DNA from: Haliea sp.
GTDB taxonomy: Bacteria; Pseudomonadota; Gammaproteobacteria; Pseudomonadales; Halieaceae
Assembly: GCA_016704305.1 (NCBI GenBank)
Contig: JADJAL010000005.1
Coordinates: 62,001-126,000, forward strand
DNA: 64,000 nucleotides
Reading direction: 5' to 3'
Part shown: piece after piece, positions 36,182 through 43,814 of the stretch
Layout: every line of letters begins with the position of its first letter
Numbering within the stretch: the first letter of the stretch is position 1
Position numbers and translations under genes: made by a program
Notes under the pieces: generated by a model
Databases searched by the model: none
Seen by the model: only the letters and a program-made list of their open reading frames with translations
Told to the model about the DNA's origin: nothing

Positions 36182-37483
36182 GTTACTCGTTACGACGCCG
36201 TGGCTGATAGGAACCCCCAACCCGAAATATGGCCCGATATCCAATTTCGGGGTGGGGGTTCCTATCAGCCACTGCATTGTGCATCTTTCCGCGCTCTGGT
36301 TTTCGATGCCCTGGCTGATTCGGTGCTCGACGCGGTGCCCGACAGACATGCCCAACCCGAAATTGGATATCGGGCCACATTTCGGGTTGGGCATGTCTGT
36401 CGGGCACCGCAGCGCGCGTTGTGCGGTTTGGTCCCGCTTCTCTGGATGCTTTGTTTGTCGCCGTGACCGGCGTTTAGCGCTTTCCCCGAATGTGACCTGA
36501 TTTTTATTTGGCGCCGTGCCCGACAGGAACCCCCAACCCGAAATATGGCCCGATATCCAATTTCGGGTTGGGGGTTCCTCTCGGTCACTCCATTGTCGTC
36601 TCTCCGCGCTCCTTGCTACGCTAGGGCTTCTTGTTAGTGGAACGAACCTTACCGGGAGCTTGGAGCGTTTGCTGACTTTGCCATTGCTGTCCACCTCGAC
36701 CACCAGTAGCTCCTGATAGCCCAGATGCTCGCCGACGGGAATGACTAGTTTGCCGCCTGGTTTCAGTTGTTGTAGCAGCGGCGGCGGAATCTCATCTGCG
36801 GCGGCGGTGACGATGATACCGTCAAACGGGGCGTGCTCTGGCCAGCCGGCGTAGCCGTCGCCGGCGCGCACGGTGATGTTGTCGTAGTGCAATTGTTGCA
36901 GTGCGTCGCGGGCGGTGTCGGCGAGTTCCTCCACAATCTCGATGCTGTACACGTGCTTGACGAGTTGGGCCAGCACGGCGGCCTGGTAGCCGGAGCCGGT
37001 GCCGACTTCCAGCATCACGTCGCCGGGCTCTGGCTCCAGCATCTCGGTCATCAGGGCGACGATCAACGGTTGCGAAATGGTCTGGCCGGCGGCAATCGGC
37101 AGCGGTGTATTGCGGTAGGCCTGGTGGCGATAGGCGGGCGGCACGAACGCTTCGCGCGGCACCGCCCCTAGCGCATCCATCACCGCGTCACTCAGTTTTG
37201 CGATGCCGGTGTAGTCGGCGGATTCCGCTACCGATGCGCGCACGGCGTTCAGCATGGCTTGTCGTTCGGGGGGAATGTCGGCGCTCGCGTTAATGGTGGT
37301 CATCGGCAGCGCCAGCCACAGCAGTAGCGACAGTTGCAGCGGCAATTGCAGCGACAGCCGCAGCCACAACAACAGCCACAACAACAGCCACGACAACAGC
37401 CGCGACACAGCCACGGTAATGGCGCCCGGTGGGCGCCGTGCTGTGTTGCTCTGGCAATCGTCCTGCGTGCATGCATGTGCCAC
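36122..37483 (-). CDS. pcm: Protein-L-isoaspartate O-methyltransferase, exported form, with a repeat-derived C-terminal extension
   Basis: The core (about residues 70-285) is a PCMT: AMLNAVRASVAESADYTG, VPREAFVPPAYRHQAYRNTPLPIAAGQTISQPLIVALM, and the SAM site LEVGTGSGYQAAVLAQLVKHVYSIEI. It repairs isoaspartyl residues. A very Leu-rich N-terminal hydrophobic segment, encoded by CCACAACAACAG-like repeats, suggests export to the periplasm. The family normally ends near PVRFVPLT (about 36640), but here the frame continues about 170 residues through three palindromic repeats to 36122, overlapping the enoyl-CoA hydratase gene. The tail is probably not functional, or the true stop was lost. The start could also be the GTG at 37414. 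Confidence 0.85.
   Translation of the reverse strand: MAHACTQDDCQSNTARRPPGAITVAVSRLLSWLLLWLLLWLRLSLQLPLQLSLLLWLALPMTTINASADIPPERQAMLNAVRASVAESADYTGIAKLSDAVMDALGAVPREAFVPPAYRHQAYRNTPLPIAAGQTISQPLIVALMTEMLEPEPGDVMLEVGTGSGYQAAVLAQLVKHVYSIEIVEELADTARDALQQLHYDNITVRAGDGYAGWPEHAPFDGIIVTAAADEIPPPLLQQLKPGGKLVIPVGEHLGYQELLVVEVDSNGKVSKRSKLPVRFVPLTRSPSVARSAERRQWSDREEPPTRNWISGHISGWGFLSGTAPNKNQVTFGESAKRRSRRQTKHPEKRDQTAQRALRCPTDMPNPKCGPISNFGLGMSVGHRVEHRISQGIENQSAERCTMQWLIGTPTPKLDIGPYFGLGVPISHGVVTSNLSPFEPRPTLFPLRRKPFL
36200..36272. repeat. Palindromic repeat A, copy 1
   Basis: Arms 36200-36228 and 36244-36272 are complementary over 29 bp with one mismatch. The core reads CCCAACCCGAAAT, then ATGGCCCGATATCCA, then ATTTCGGGGTGGG; outer arms GTGGCTGATAGGAACCC. 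It lies within the open frame of the pcm extension. Confidence 0.93.
36332..36410. repeat. Palindromic repeat A, copy 2 (inverted core, different arms)
   Basis: The same 13-bp inner arms CCCAACCCGAAAT and ATTTCGGGTTGGG enclose the loop in the opposite orientation (TGGATATCGGGCCAC). The outer arms are GCGGTGCCCGACAGACATG and its exact complement, so they differ from copy 1 but still pair with each other. Confidence 0.93.
36516..36588. repeat. Palindromic repeat A, copy 3
   Basis: The core is as in copy 1. The left outer arm (GTGCCCGACAGG) resembles copy 2 while the right arm (CCTCTCGGTCAC) pairs with it with some mismatches and resembles copy 1. The flanking sequence CATTGT...TCCGCGCTC also follows copy 1, as if units with spacers were duplicated and recombined. 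Confidence 0.9.
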
Positions 37484-37500
37484 TTGATCCTTGCAGGCGG

Positions 37501-40500
37501 TCAGTGAAAATCGTGGGATTTCACCTGTATGTCCTGCAACTCTTGGGTGTAATCGTACAACGCACCGGCGATGACGTGAATCACGTTGTCCTTGTTCTCC
37601 ACGATGCCTTTAACGAGCAGCAAATGCCCGCTCATCAGCGCCTGGCGAAAATGCTGCTGCGTGTTTTGCCACACCACGATATTGCTGCTGCCGGTTTCAT
37701 CTTCCAGCGTGAGGAACAGCACGCCGGAAGCACTGCCCGGACGCTGGCGACAGGTGACCAGCCCGGCGATGCGCACGAAGCGCTTGTTGCCCAGCGCGGC
37801 CAGATCGGCGTGGCGCTTGCAGCGATTGAGCGGGTAGCGATCGCGCAACAGGCTCATCGGGTGGGCGCGCAGCGTGAGGCCGGTGGCGCGGTAATCCGCG
37901 AGCACTTCTTCGGCTACCTGCGGCGCGGGCAATTGCACGCCGTCGTCGAAGTAGCGGCCGCTCTGGTATTTCTCGTCGCGCAGCAGGGGTTTGGGCGACT
38001 CCAGCGCCATGATCTGCCACTGCGACTGGTGGCGGTGGCCGCTCAACGATTGCAGCGCATCCGCATCCGCCAGCGCCTCCATGTCGCGTTTGTCCAGGCT
38101 CGCCCACAGGCGCAGGTTGCTGACCTGGCGAAACGGCTGGCGCCGCCGAGCTTCCACCACGCGCTGGGCGCCCTCGCGGCTCAGTCCTTTCACCAGGCGC
38201 ATGCCCAGGCGCAGCAGCGGTTGCCGGAGTGTCGACTGCTCCGGTGTCAGCTGCCGCAGCGTCGGCTGGGTGTTGTGTGTTGAGCGCTGACTCAGCAACT
38301 GATGATCCAGCAACTGATGGTCCCACTCGCTGTGATTGACGTCGATCGGCAACACCACCACGCCATGGCGACGGGCATCCTGTATCAGCTGCGAAGGACT
38401 GTAAAACCCCATCGGCTGGCTGTTGAGCAGGCCGGCGAAAAACGCCGCCGGATGATGCCGCTTGAGCCAGGCGGAGATGTAGGCGAGCAGCGCGAAGCTG
38501 GCGGAGTGCGATTCCGGGAAGCCGTAACCGCCGAAGCCCTTGATCTGCTCGAACAGGCGGCGGGCGAAATCCTCGTCGTAGCCGCGTTCGATCATGCCTC
38601 GCGTGAGTTTCTGCTCGAACGTGAGCAGCTTGCTGTTCTTGCCCCAGTTGGTAATTGCGCGGCGCAGCTGGTCCGCCTCGCCACCGGAAAAACCCGCCGC
38701 CACCATCGCGAGGCGGATCACCTGCTCCTGGAAAATCGGCACGCCCAGCGTGCGCTCCAGCACCGACTTGATCTCCTCGCTGGGGTAGGTGACCGACTCC
38801 AGCCCCTGTTTGCGGCGCAGGTAGGGATGCACCATGTCGCCCTGGATCGGGCCGGGGCGCACGATGGCGATCTGGATCACCAGGTCGTAAAAGCAGTTTG
38901 GCTTGAGGCGCGGCAGCATCGACATCTGCGCGCGCGACTCGATCTGGAACACGCCGACACTATCTGCCTGCTGCAGCATGCGGTAGGTGGCCGCGTCCTC
39001 CTTCGGAATGTCGCTCACGGTTTTAATACCGGGACAGTAGCGGTGCACCATCTGCAGGCTCTTGCGGATGGCCGACAACATGCCCAGGGCCAGGATGTCC
39101 ACCTTGAGCAGGCCCATGGACTCGATGTCGTCCTTGTCCCACTGGATCACCGTGCGCTCATCCATGCTGGCGTTCTCCACCGGCACCAGCGTGGAAATAG
39201 GGCTGCGCGTAATCACAAAGCCGCCGACATGCTGCGACAGGTGGCGGGGGAAACCGAGAATCTGCTGCACCAGCGAGTAGAACATCTCCGCCTGCCGGCT
39301 GTGGCCGCTCACACCCTGTTCTTCGAAGCGTTTGGCGAGATCGGTAGTGCGATCCCACCAGGCCATGGATTTGGCGAGGTCATCCACGAACACCGCGTCC
39401 AGCCCCAGCGCCTTGCCCACGTCGCGCACCGCGCTGCGCGAACGGTAGGTGATCACCGTGGCGGCCAGTGCCGCGCGCTTGCGCGAGTATTTCTCATAGA
39501 TGTACTGGATGACTTCCTCGCGCCGCTCGTGCTCGAAGTCCACGTCGATGTCCGGCGGCTCGTCGCGCTCGCGGGAAATGAAGCGCTCGAACAGCAGCGA
39601 GATCTGCTCGGGCGACACCTCGGTGATGAACAGGCAGTAGCACACCACCGAGTTGGCCGCCGAGCCGCGGCCCTGGCACAGAATCTCGCACTCGCGGGCA
39701 AAACGCACAATGTCGTACACGGTGAGGAAGTAGTACTCGTAGCGCAGCTCCTCGATCAGCGCCAGCTCGGTGGCGATGCGCTCCTGTATGGCCGCCGGCA
39801 CGCCGCGTGGCCAGCGCAGGGCTGATCCCTGCGCCACCAGCGCGCGCAGGTAGCTGTTCGCATCCTGGCCCTGCGGCACCACTTCCTCGGGGTATTCATA
39901 GCGCAGCTCGTCCAGGCTGAAGTGGCACAGGCTGGCGATGTGCAGCGTTTCGTCCAGCAGGGCCTGGGGGTAGAGCCGCTGCAGCTTGTCGATGGCGCGC
40001 AGGTGGCGCTGGCCGTTGCTCATTCGCCGCCTGCCCAACCGGGCGATGCTGGTGTTGTGGTGCACCGCGGTAAACACATCGTGCAACGGCTTGCGGCTGG
40101 CGACATGCATGCAGACATCGCCGCAGGCCACCATCGGGATATCCAGCTCTTGCGCCAGAGCGTGCAGCGCGAGATACCGCTGCACCTCGTTGTTGCCGAG
40201 CAGGTGGCTCACGCCCAGCCACAAGCGGCCCTTGCACAGCCGCGCAAGCTGCAGGCCGTAGGCGCGGTTGTGTTCGTCGTCGTCGCCCTGCGGCAGCCAG
40301 ACCAGCAGGCAGCGCTTGAGGTGAAAGACCACGTCGCGCAGCGCCACCCGATACTCGCCCTTGGGACTGCGCCGCCGCGCCATGCTGATGAGGCCAGAGA
40401 GCTCACTGTACGCGGCGCGGTTCGGCACCAGCGCCACCAGCCGCAGCCCTTCCTCCAGCCGCAGTTCGCTGCCGATGAGCAACTGGATGCCCGCCGCCTT

Positions 40501-40662
40501 CGCCGCCACATGCGCCTTCACGATGCCGGCAAACGAGCATTCGTCCGTAATCGCCAGCGCGCGATAACCGAGCGCGGCGGCACGCTCCACCAGTTCGTGT
40601 GGGTGGGACGCGCCGCGCAGGAAGCTGTAGCACGTGAGGCAGTGGAGTTCGGCGTAGGGCAT
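37501..40662 (-). CDS. dnaE2: Error-prone DNA polymerase III alpha subunit DnaE2
   Basis: 1053 residues. N-terminal PHP domain: YAELHCLTCYSFLRGASHPHELVERAAALGYRALAITDECSFAG. Polymerase core: CQGRGSAANSVVCYCLFITEVSP, SRERDEPPDIDVDFEHERREEVIQYIY (catalytic Asp pair), and RPGPIQGDMVHPYLRRKQG. C-terminal OB fold: AGLVTCRQRPGSASGVLFLTLEDETGSSNIVVW. It carries out mutagenic translesion synthesis, usually with ImuA and ImuB. Neither partner gene is in this window; normally they precede dnaE2. A perfect LexA box lies 29 bases before the start. pcm follows after 17 bases on the same strand. Confidence 0.97.
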   Translation of the reverse strand: MPYAELHCLTCYSFLRGASHPHELVERAAALGYRALAITDECSFAGIVKAHVAAKAAGIQLLIGSELRLEEGLRLVALVPNRAAYSELSGLISMARRRSPKGEYRVALRDVVFHLKRCLLVWLPQGDDDEHNRAYGLQLARLCKGRLWLGVSHLLGNNEVQRYLALHALAQELDIPMVACGDVCMHVASRKPLHDVFTAVHHNTSIARLGRRRMSNGQRHLRAIDKLQRLYPQALLDETLHIASLCHFSLDELRYEYPEEVVPQGQDANSYLRALVAQGSALRWPRGVPAAIQERIATELALIEELRYEYYFLTVYDIVRFARECEILCQGRGSAANSVVCYCLFITEVSPEQISLLFERFISRERDEPPDIDVDFEHERREEVIQYIYEKYSRKRAALAATVITYRSRSAVRDVGKALGLDAVFVDDLAKSMAWWDRTTDLAKRFEEQGVSGHSRQAEMFYSLVQQILGFPRHLSQHVGGFVITRSPISTLVPVENASMDERTVIQWDKDDIESMGLLKVDILALGMLSAIRKSLQMVHRYCPGIKTVSDIPKEDAATYRMLQQADSVGVFQIESRAQMSMLPRLKPNCFYDLVIQIAIVRPGPIQGDMVHPYLRRKQGLESVTYPSEEIKSVLERTLGVPIFQEQVIRLAMVAAGFSGGEADQLRRAITNWGKNSKLLTFEQKLTRGMIERGYDEDFARRLFEQIKGFGGYGFPESHSASFALLAYISAWLKRHHPAAFFAGLLNSQPMGFYSPSQLIQDARRHGVVVLPIDVNHSEWDHQLLDHQLLSQRSTHNTQPTLRQLTPEQSTLRQPLLRLGMRLVKGLSREGAQRVVEARRRQPFRQVSNLRLWASLDKRDMEALADADALQSLSGHRHQSQWQIMALESPKPLLRDEKYQSGRYFDDGVQLPAPQVAEEVLADYRATGLTLRAHPMSLLRDRYPLNRCKRHADLAALGNKRFVRIAGLVTCRQRPGSASGVLFLTLEDETGSSNIVVWQNTQQHFRQALMSGHLLLVKGIVENKDNVIHVIAGALYDYTQELQDIQVKSHDFH

Positions 40663-40690
40663 GGGGAGTGACGGGCAATCCGGACAATAA

Positions 40691-40706
40691 CTGTACGTAT
40701 ATACAG
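40691..40706 (-). promoter_or_regulatory. LexA box of dnaE2
   Basis: CTGTACGTATATACAG is a perfect CTGT-N8-ACAG palindromic SOS box, placed 29 bases upstream of the dnaE2 ATG. A second overlapping half site (TAGTACAG) follows. This makes SOS induction of dnaE2 very likely. Confidence 0.92.
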
Positions 40707-40854
40707 TAGTACAGAACCCGTGGATTGCAAGGGAGCTGCGAATGGGTGTGCGCGGGAAGGCGACAGGAGGCCCAGTGGTGGGCGGATTTGACTGTTTTGC
40801 AGCAGTGATAATGCGGCTAGATTGGCAAGGGTGCACAGGGAGGTGCTTACGGCA

Positions 40855-41091
40855 ATGAAGGTTACGGAGTACTTTGAGTCAGTTATGACCAGACCGGACC
40901 GAGCAGGTATTCGCCGGGAATGGATCGAAAGAATTATGGATTTCCCTGAGAGAGAACATGTACAGACTGACGGCCGAATACGCCGTTGGGGGTCGGTGCC
41001 GGAGGCTGGCAATCGCTATTTGAGAGTGGTATTACTGCCCGATGGTAAAACCGTGCACAACGCCTTTTTTGATCGGAGTTTCAGACGATGA
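40855..41091 (+). CDS. Small protein of unknown function, paired with a DUF2283 protein
   Basis: 78 residues from the ATG at 40855 (GGGAGG lies 12 bases before). The sequence MKVTEYFESVMTRPDRAGIRREWIERIMDFPEREHVQTDGRIRRWG and HNAFFDRSFRR resembles small proteins of the DUF4258 type that often stand in front of DUF2283 genes; the assignment is by general pattern only. Its stop overlaps the next start (ATGA). Two-gene units of this kind are often described as toxin-antitoxin-like, which is untested. It lies between dnaE2 and the integron integrase. Confidence 0.65.
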   Translation: MKVTEYFESVMTRPDRAGIRREWIERIMDFPEREHVQTDGRIRRWGSVPEAGNRYLRVVLLPDGKTVHNAFFDRSFRR

Positions 41092-41285
41092 AAATCCAGT
41101 ATTTCAAAAGTACGGACACCCTGTACATCGAGTTCAGTCGCGGAGCGATTGTAGAGACCCGCGACCTGGATGAGGATACGGTCATCGACCTGGATGCCAG
41201 CGGCCGAATCTGTGCGATTACGATGGAGCATGCCGGAGAGCGCACTGGCGCCCCCCGTTTCTCCTTTGAGGAAGTGGCCGCCTGA
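41088..41285 (+). CDS. DUF2283 domain protein
   Basis: 65 residues matching DUF2283: MKIQYFKSTDTLYIEFSRGAIVETRDLDEDTVIDLDASGRICAITMEHA. Such small beta-rich proteins are common in cyanobacteria and proteobacteria, usually as the second gene of a two-gene unit; the function is unknown. It is coupled to the preceding gene by ATGA and converges on the integrase with a 13-base gap. It could be a former integron-linked cargo, but no attC is next to it. Confidence 0.82.
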   Translation: MKIQYFKSTDTLYIEFSRGAIVETRDLDEDTVIDLDASGRICAITMEHAGERTGAPRFSFEEVAA

Positions 41286-41298
41286 TTTTCATCTCGAA

Positions 41299-41985
41299 TC
41301 AACCATCCACCGGACTGATCACGCCCATCGCGCCGCGACCCAACACATGGGTGTAGATCTCCGTGGTGGTGACATCCTCATGCCCAAGCAGTTTTTGAAT
41401 CGTGCGAATGTCGTAGCCATTTTGTAGCAGGCGCGTGGCGAAACTGTGGCGGAACGTGTGCGCCTTGACGGGTTTCTGGATACCGGTTTTTGTAACTGCG
41501 ATGCGTATATACCTGCTCAGCATCGTATTGTGTAAGTGATGGCGCCGGACCACGCCTGATCGCGGGTCGATGCCGAGGCGCGTGGAGGGAAACAGATACT
41601 GCCACCCCGGGCTGCGGGCCGCCGCCGGGTATTTGCGCTCCAGCGCATGCGGCATGTACACCTCGCCGTAGCCATCGGCAAGGTCTTGCTGATGCAGCGC
41701 CAACACTTTCTGTATCTGAACCTGCAGCCGCTCCTTCAGCGAAGCGGGCAGGAGGGTGACGCGATCCTTGTCGCCCTTGCCCTGGCGGACAGTGATCGTG
41801 TTCAGCGCAAAATCAATATCTTTGACGCGCAGTACCAGGCATTCATGCAAACGCAGGCCGCAGCCATACAGTAACTCCACCATCAGCCGGGGCGAGCCGG
41901 AAAGATGACTGATAATGGCCTTTGCCTCTTCATGGGTGAGGACCGTAGGCAGCCGCTGCGTTGTCTTGGCGTAACTGAAGCTCAA
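41299..41985 (-). CDS. intI: Integron integrase IntI, C-terminal catalytic part after an in-frame stop
   Basis: This frame holds all the catalytic residues of a tyrosine recombinase (GCGLRLHECL with Arg, HTFRHSFATRLL, LLGHEDVTTTEIYTHV with His and Tyr). It also holds the extra IntI-specific patch MPHALERKYPAAARSPGWQYLFP, which separates integron integrases from XerC/D. It is in the same frame as the N-terminal part at 42007-42309, separated only by a TAA at 42007-42009 (LYTK stop FGREPP). A TTG at 41985 could restart translation but would lack the core-binding domain. It is a pseudogene unless the stop is a base error. Confidence 0.92.
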   Translation of the reverse strand: MSFSYAKTTQRLPTVLTHEEAKAIISHLSGSPRLMVELLYGCGLRLHECLVLRVKDIDFALNTITVRQGKGDKDRVTLLPASLKERLQVQIQKVLALHQQDLADGYGEVYMPHALERKYPAAARSPGWQYLFPSTRLGIDPRSGVVRRHHLHNTMLSRYIRIAVTKTGIQKPVKAHTFRHSFATRLLQNGYDIRTIQKLLGHEDVTTTEIYTHVLGRGAMGVISPVDG

Positions 41986-42006
41986 CTGCGGAGGCTCACG
42001 ACCGAA

Positions 42007-42309
42007 TTACTTCGTATAGAGGTACATCAATGCATTCAGCGCGGTGCGCTGTGTGGCTGGCGAGACCGTGCGGTCAACCGCCAGGTGGTTGAGGAAACTC
42101 TCGATTTCCGGCTGGCCCATCTCCGCCGGATGACGCCGCTTGCTGTAGTTGATATACCGCGTGATCCACCGCAGATAGGTGCGCTCAGTCGGAAGCGCAT
42201 AACCGCGGGCCCGCATATCGACGCGCAACAGATCCAGGAAACGGGTGGACCCGGGAGGAACAGGAACGCGGATATCATCCATGAGGTTCGGCTTCCTTAG
42301 CTGGTGCAT
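42007..42309 (-). pseudogene. intI: Integron integrase IntI, N-terminal core-binding part
   Basis: About 100 residues (start at 42309 or 42282, MDDIRVPVPP): STRFLDLLRVDMRARGYALPTERTYLRWITRYINYSKRRHPAEMGQPEIESFLNHLAVDRTVSPATQRTALNALMYLY. This is the SAM-like DNA-binding domain of IntI. It ends at the in-frame TAA described for the catalytic part. attI and the cassette promoter should lie just upstream, i.e. at 42310-42640 of the plus strand. Confidence 0.85.
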
Positions 42310-42636
42310 ACCAGAAGTCCAAGCACAACACGGAGACTGAGAGGGCCGCAATCGAATGACCGTTTTTCATTGGAATTAGTCTCGGTTTCTCGGGCCGAGA
42401 CTTTTCAAGTGATTGAAAAATAGGCTCATTCTTGCGAGGGTCGGGGACGCGAGGGCAAACATCTGATCCTGCGCTCGCTGACAAAATCAGTTAGCGCAGG
42501 AGAATCAGGAATTGATGCAATCGAAAAGTTATTGATATATAAATGGATTCCTACGGAAAAGGATTGCCGCTATGCCAGTTCAAATCTCCATGTCTGTTTC
42601 TGACTTTGTCCCAAGAATTAGCTGTTACAAGTCTTT
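42310..42636. other. Presumed attI and cassette promoter region
   Basis: The 330 bases between the integrase start and the first cassette gene hold no protein-like frame. A GTTAGCG sequence at about 42490-42496 could be the attI crossover point, by its resemblance to the R' core; this is tentative. I could not settle the positions of the cassette promoter or the integrase promoter. Confidence 0.4.
42378..42405 (+). terminator. Terminator-like hairpin in the attI region
   Basis: AGTCTCGG (42378-42385) pairs with CCGAGACT (42395-42402), followed by TTTT. In this position it could limit transcription entering the cassette array, or it may be part of the attI structure. Confidence 0.35.
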
Positions 42637-42881
42637 ATGACGTATCGATGCTCTAAATGTTCATATATCTTTGGCTCGCGCGAGGCGCTTTGTGAGGATT
42701 GGCGAATTCCAGAAAAATCACTGATCTGCCCAAAGTGTAAGAGTTACCTAGAAGTGCTGAGAAACGAGAATATGGCTACGACAAGAAAAGTTGATCGCGC
42801 AGCGCTGGTGGCAATTGCAACATTCCCTATTGCTCTTTCTATATCTTCTACAAGTTCCTGAGAGATATATTCGGAAAGTAA
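42637..42881 (+). CDS. Cassette 1: zinc-ribbon protein with a C-terminal membrane helix (probable frameshift)
   Basis: MTYRCSKCSYIFGSREALCEDW...LICPKCKSYLEV has two CXXC pairs forming a zinc ribbon (residues 5-8 and about 31-34). In the assembled frame the protein stops at 42861 after a hydrophobic stretch. A shift of one base near 42834-42845 gives a better end (FYIFYKFLRDIFGK, stop at 42881), i.e. a short membrane anchor with a basic tail. Function unknown. It is the first gene of the integron array and ends 97 bases before the first attC. Confidence 0.65.
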
Positions 42882-42977
42882 TTACTAAAGTGGTAAACAA
42901 TTATTTTGATACCAGTCGTTTTTATAGCTATTACATAAGTATGAGGTCAGGAACAGCCAGCAAAAAAGGGTGTTGGG

Positions 42978-43039
42978 TTGTAACAAGTCACGCCGAAGGC
43001 TGAAAGGCCGCAGGCTGCCGGTTTACCGAAGCGTTAGGT
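42978..43039 (+). repeat. attC site 1
   Basis: R'' TTGTAAC at 42978 and R' GTTAGGT at 43033-43039 enclose an imperfect inverted repeat (CGCCGAAGGC..., GCCGGTTTACCGAAGC). 62 bp, in the size range of attC sites. Confidence 0.75.
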
Positions 43040-43053
43040 GCCAAAGGAGTGTT

Positions 43054-43403
43054 GTGAAATATTTAGTCTTTGTAATTTCAATCATGTCTTCAGTTGTTTC
43101 TGCTGAAACACTTACAACAGATAACTTCATTATTCAAATTGAGCGTGGCTGTGAAGAAGGCGAAGTAACTTGCGATAAAGTAAGGTTCATATACTCACCT
43201 GTTGGCTTCGACAAGAAGCAAACCGTCTTTGGAAAAACCGTGCATACGACGTGTGCTGATGGCATTGCACCATGTGCATTTCAAGGCTATGAATTTATAG
43301 CTGATGGGGCGAAGTACTTTTTATTCACAATTCGGGCATGCTGGAAGTTTCAGATAGTGAAGGTAACCAACTGTTGGCGGAGCAAGGAAAGTGGCAGTAC
43401 TAA
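43054..43403 (+). CDS. Cassette 2: small secreted protein of unknown function (probable frameshift)
   Basis: The GTG at 43054 with AAAGGAG before it opens a protein with a signal peptide (VKYLVFVISIMSSVVSAE). A mature part rich in Cys follows (IERGCEEGEVTCDKVRF, TTCADGIAPCAFQGYEF). As assembled the frame runs to 43413 with an unlikely end. Restoring one base at about 43321-43332 gives NSGMLEVSDSEGNQLLAEQGKWQY and a stop at 43403, a well-formed ending. It is probably a periplasmic protein; I do not know a function. Confidence 0.68.
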
Positions 43404-43407
43404 AAGC

Positions 43408-43494
43408 ACCTAACAAGGCGCACCAGTTTGCACCTTCGGTGCCGGACGGCAAAACCGCTGCGCGGTTTCGCCGCCGCTGTGCTGTGCGTTATGT
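43408..43494 (+). repeat. attC site 2
   Basis: R'' ACCTAAC 43408-43414, R' GTTATGT 43488-43494, 87 bp, with a long inner inverted repeat around GGCAAAACCGCTGCGCGG. Almost the same as attC site 6. Confidence 0.88.
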
Positions 43495-43556
43495 TTCAAG
43501 TTCAGTCGCCTTAGCAGGCGTTTAGTATCCCATTAACAAAGTTCAAGGAGAATTTC

Positions 43557-43661
43557 ATGTCCAAAGGCCAAGATTCAAAAAAAGCGACCAAAAAGAAACC
43601 TGAAAAGACGATGAAAGAAAAACGCGAAGCTAAAAAGGAAAAAAAAGCCAAAAGAAAATAG
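43557..43661 (+). CDS. Cassette 3: 34-residue lysine-rich peptide
   Basis: ATG at 43557 preceded by AAGGAG, stop at 43661. About half of the 34 residues are Lys or Arg (MSKGQDSKKATKKKPEK at the start, ending KKAKRK), with no hydrophobic stretch, so it should be soluble, disordered and able to bind nucleic acid or acidic surfaces. Small Lys-rich proteins of this kind occur in other integron arrays. It is the only plausible gene between attC sites 2 and 3, which supports real coding. Confidence 0.7.
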   Translation: MSKGQDSKKATKKKPEKTMKEKREAKKEKKAKRK

Positions 43662-43706
43662 CTGCTAGGTCTTAGTGAAAAGGCCATCAGTCCGTATGGA
43701 ATCAAA

Positions 43707-43793
43707 ACATAACAAGGGCGGGCACAACCGCGCAACAAGTTGCGCTGGACTCGCTACACTGCGTTCCGCTCGCCTGTGCCGCCGGCGTTATGG
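43707..43793 (+). repeat. attC site 3
   Basis: R'' ACATAAC 43707-43713, R' GTTATGG 43787-43793, 87 bp. The core GCGCTGGACTCGCTACACTG is shared with sites 4 and 5. Confidence 0.88.
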
Positions 43794-43814
43794 GGCCTTT
43801 CGACTGAACTCGCC

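Noticed and set aside
36200..36588. CRISPR-like array of three repeats
   Set aside because: The repeats are long palindromes with different arms and unequal spacers (59 and 105 bases), and no cas genes are near.
38302..39825. 507-codon open frame antisense to dnaE2
   Set aside because: dnaE2 motifs on the other strand are clear; the antisense translation is low in information and rich in His/Arg.
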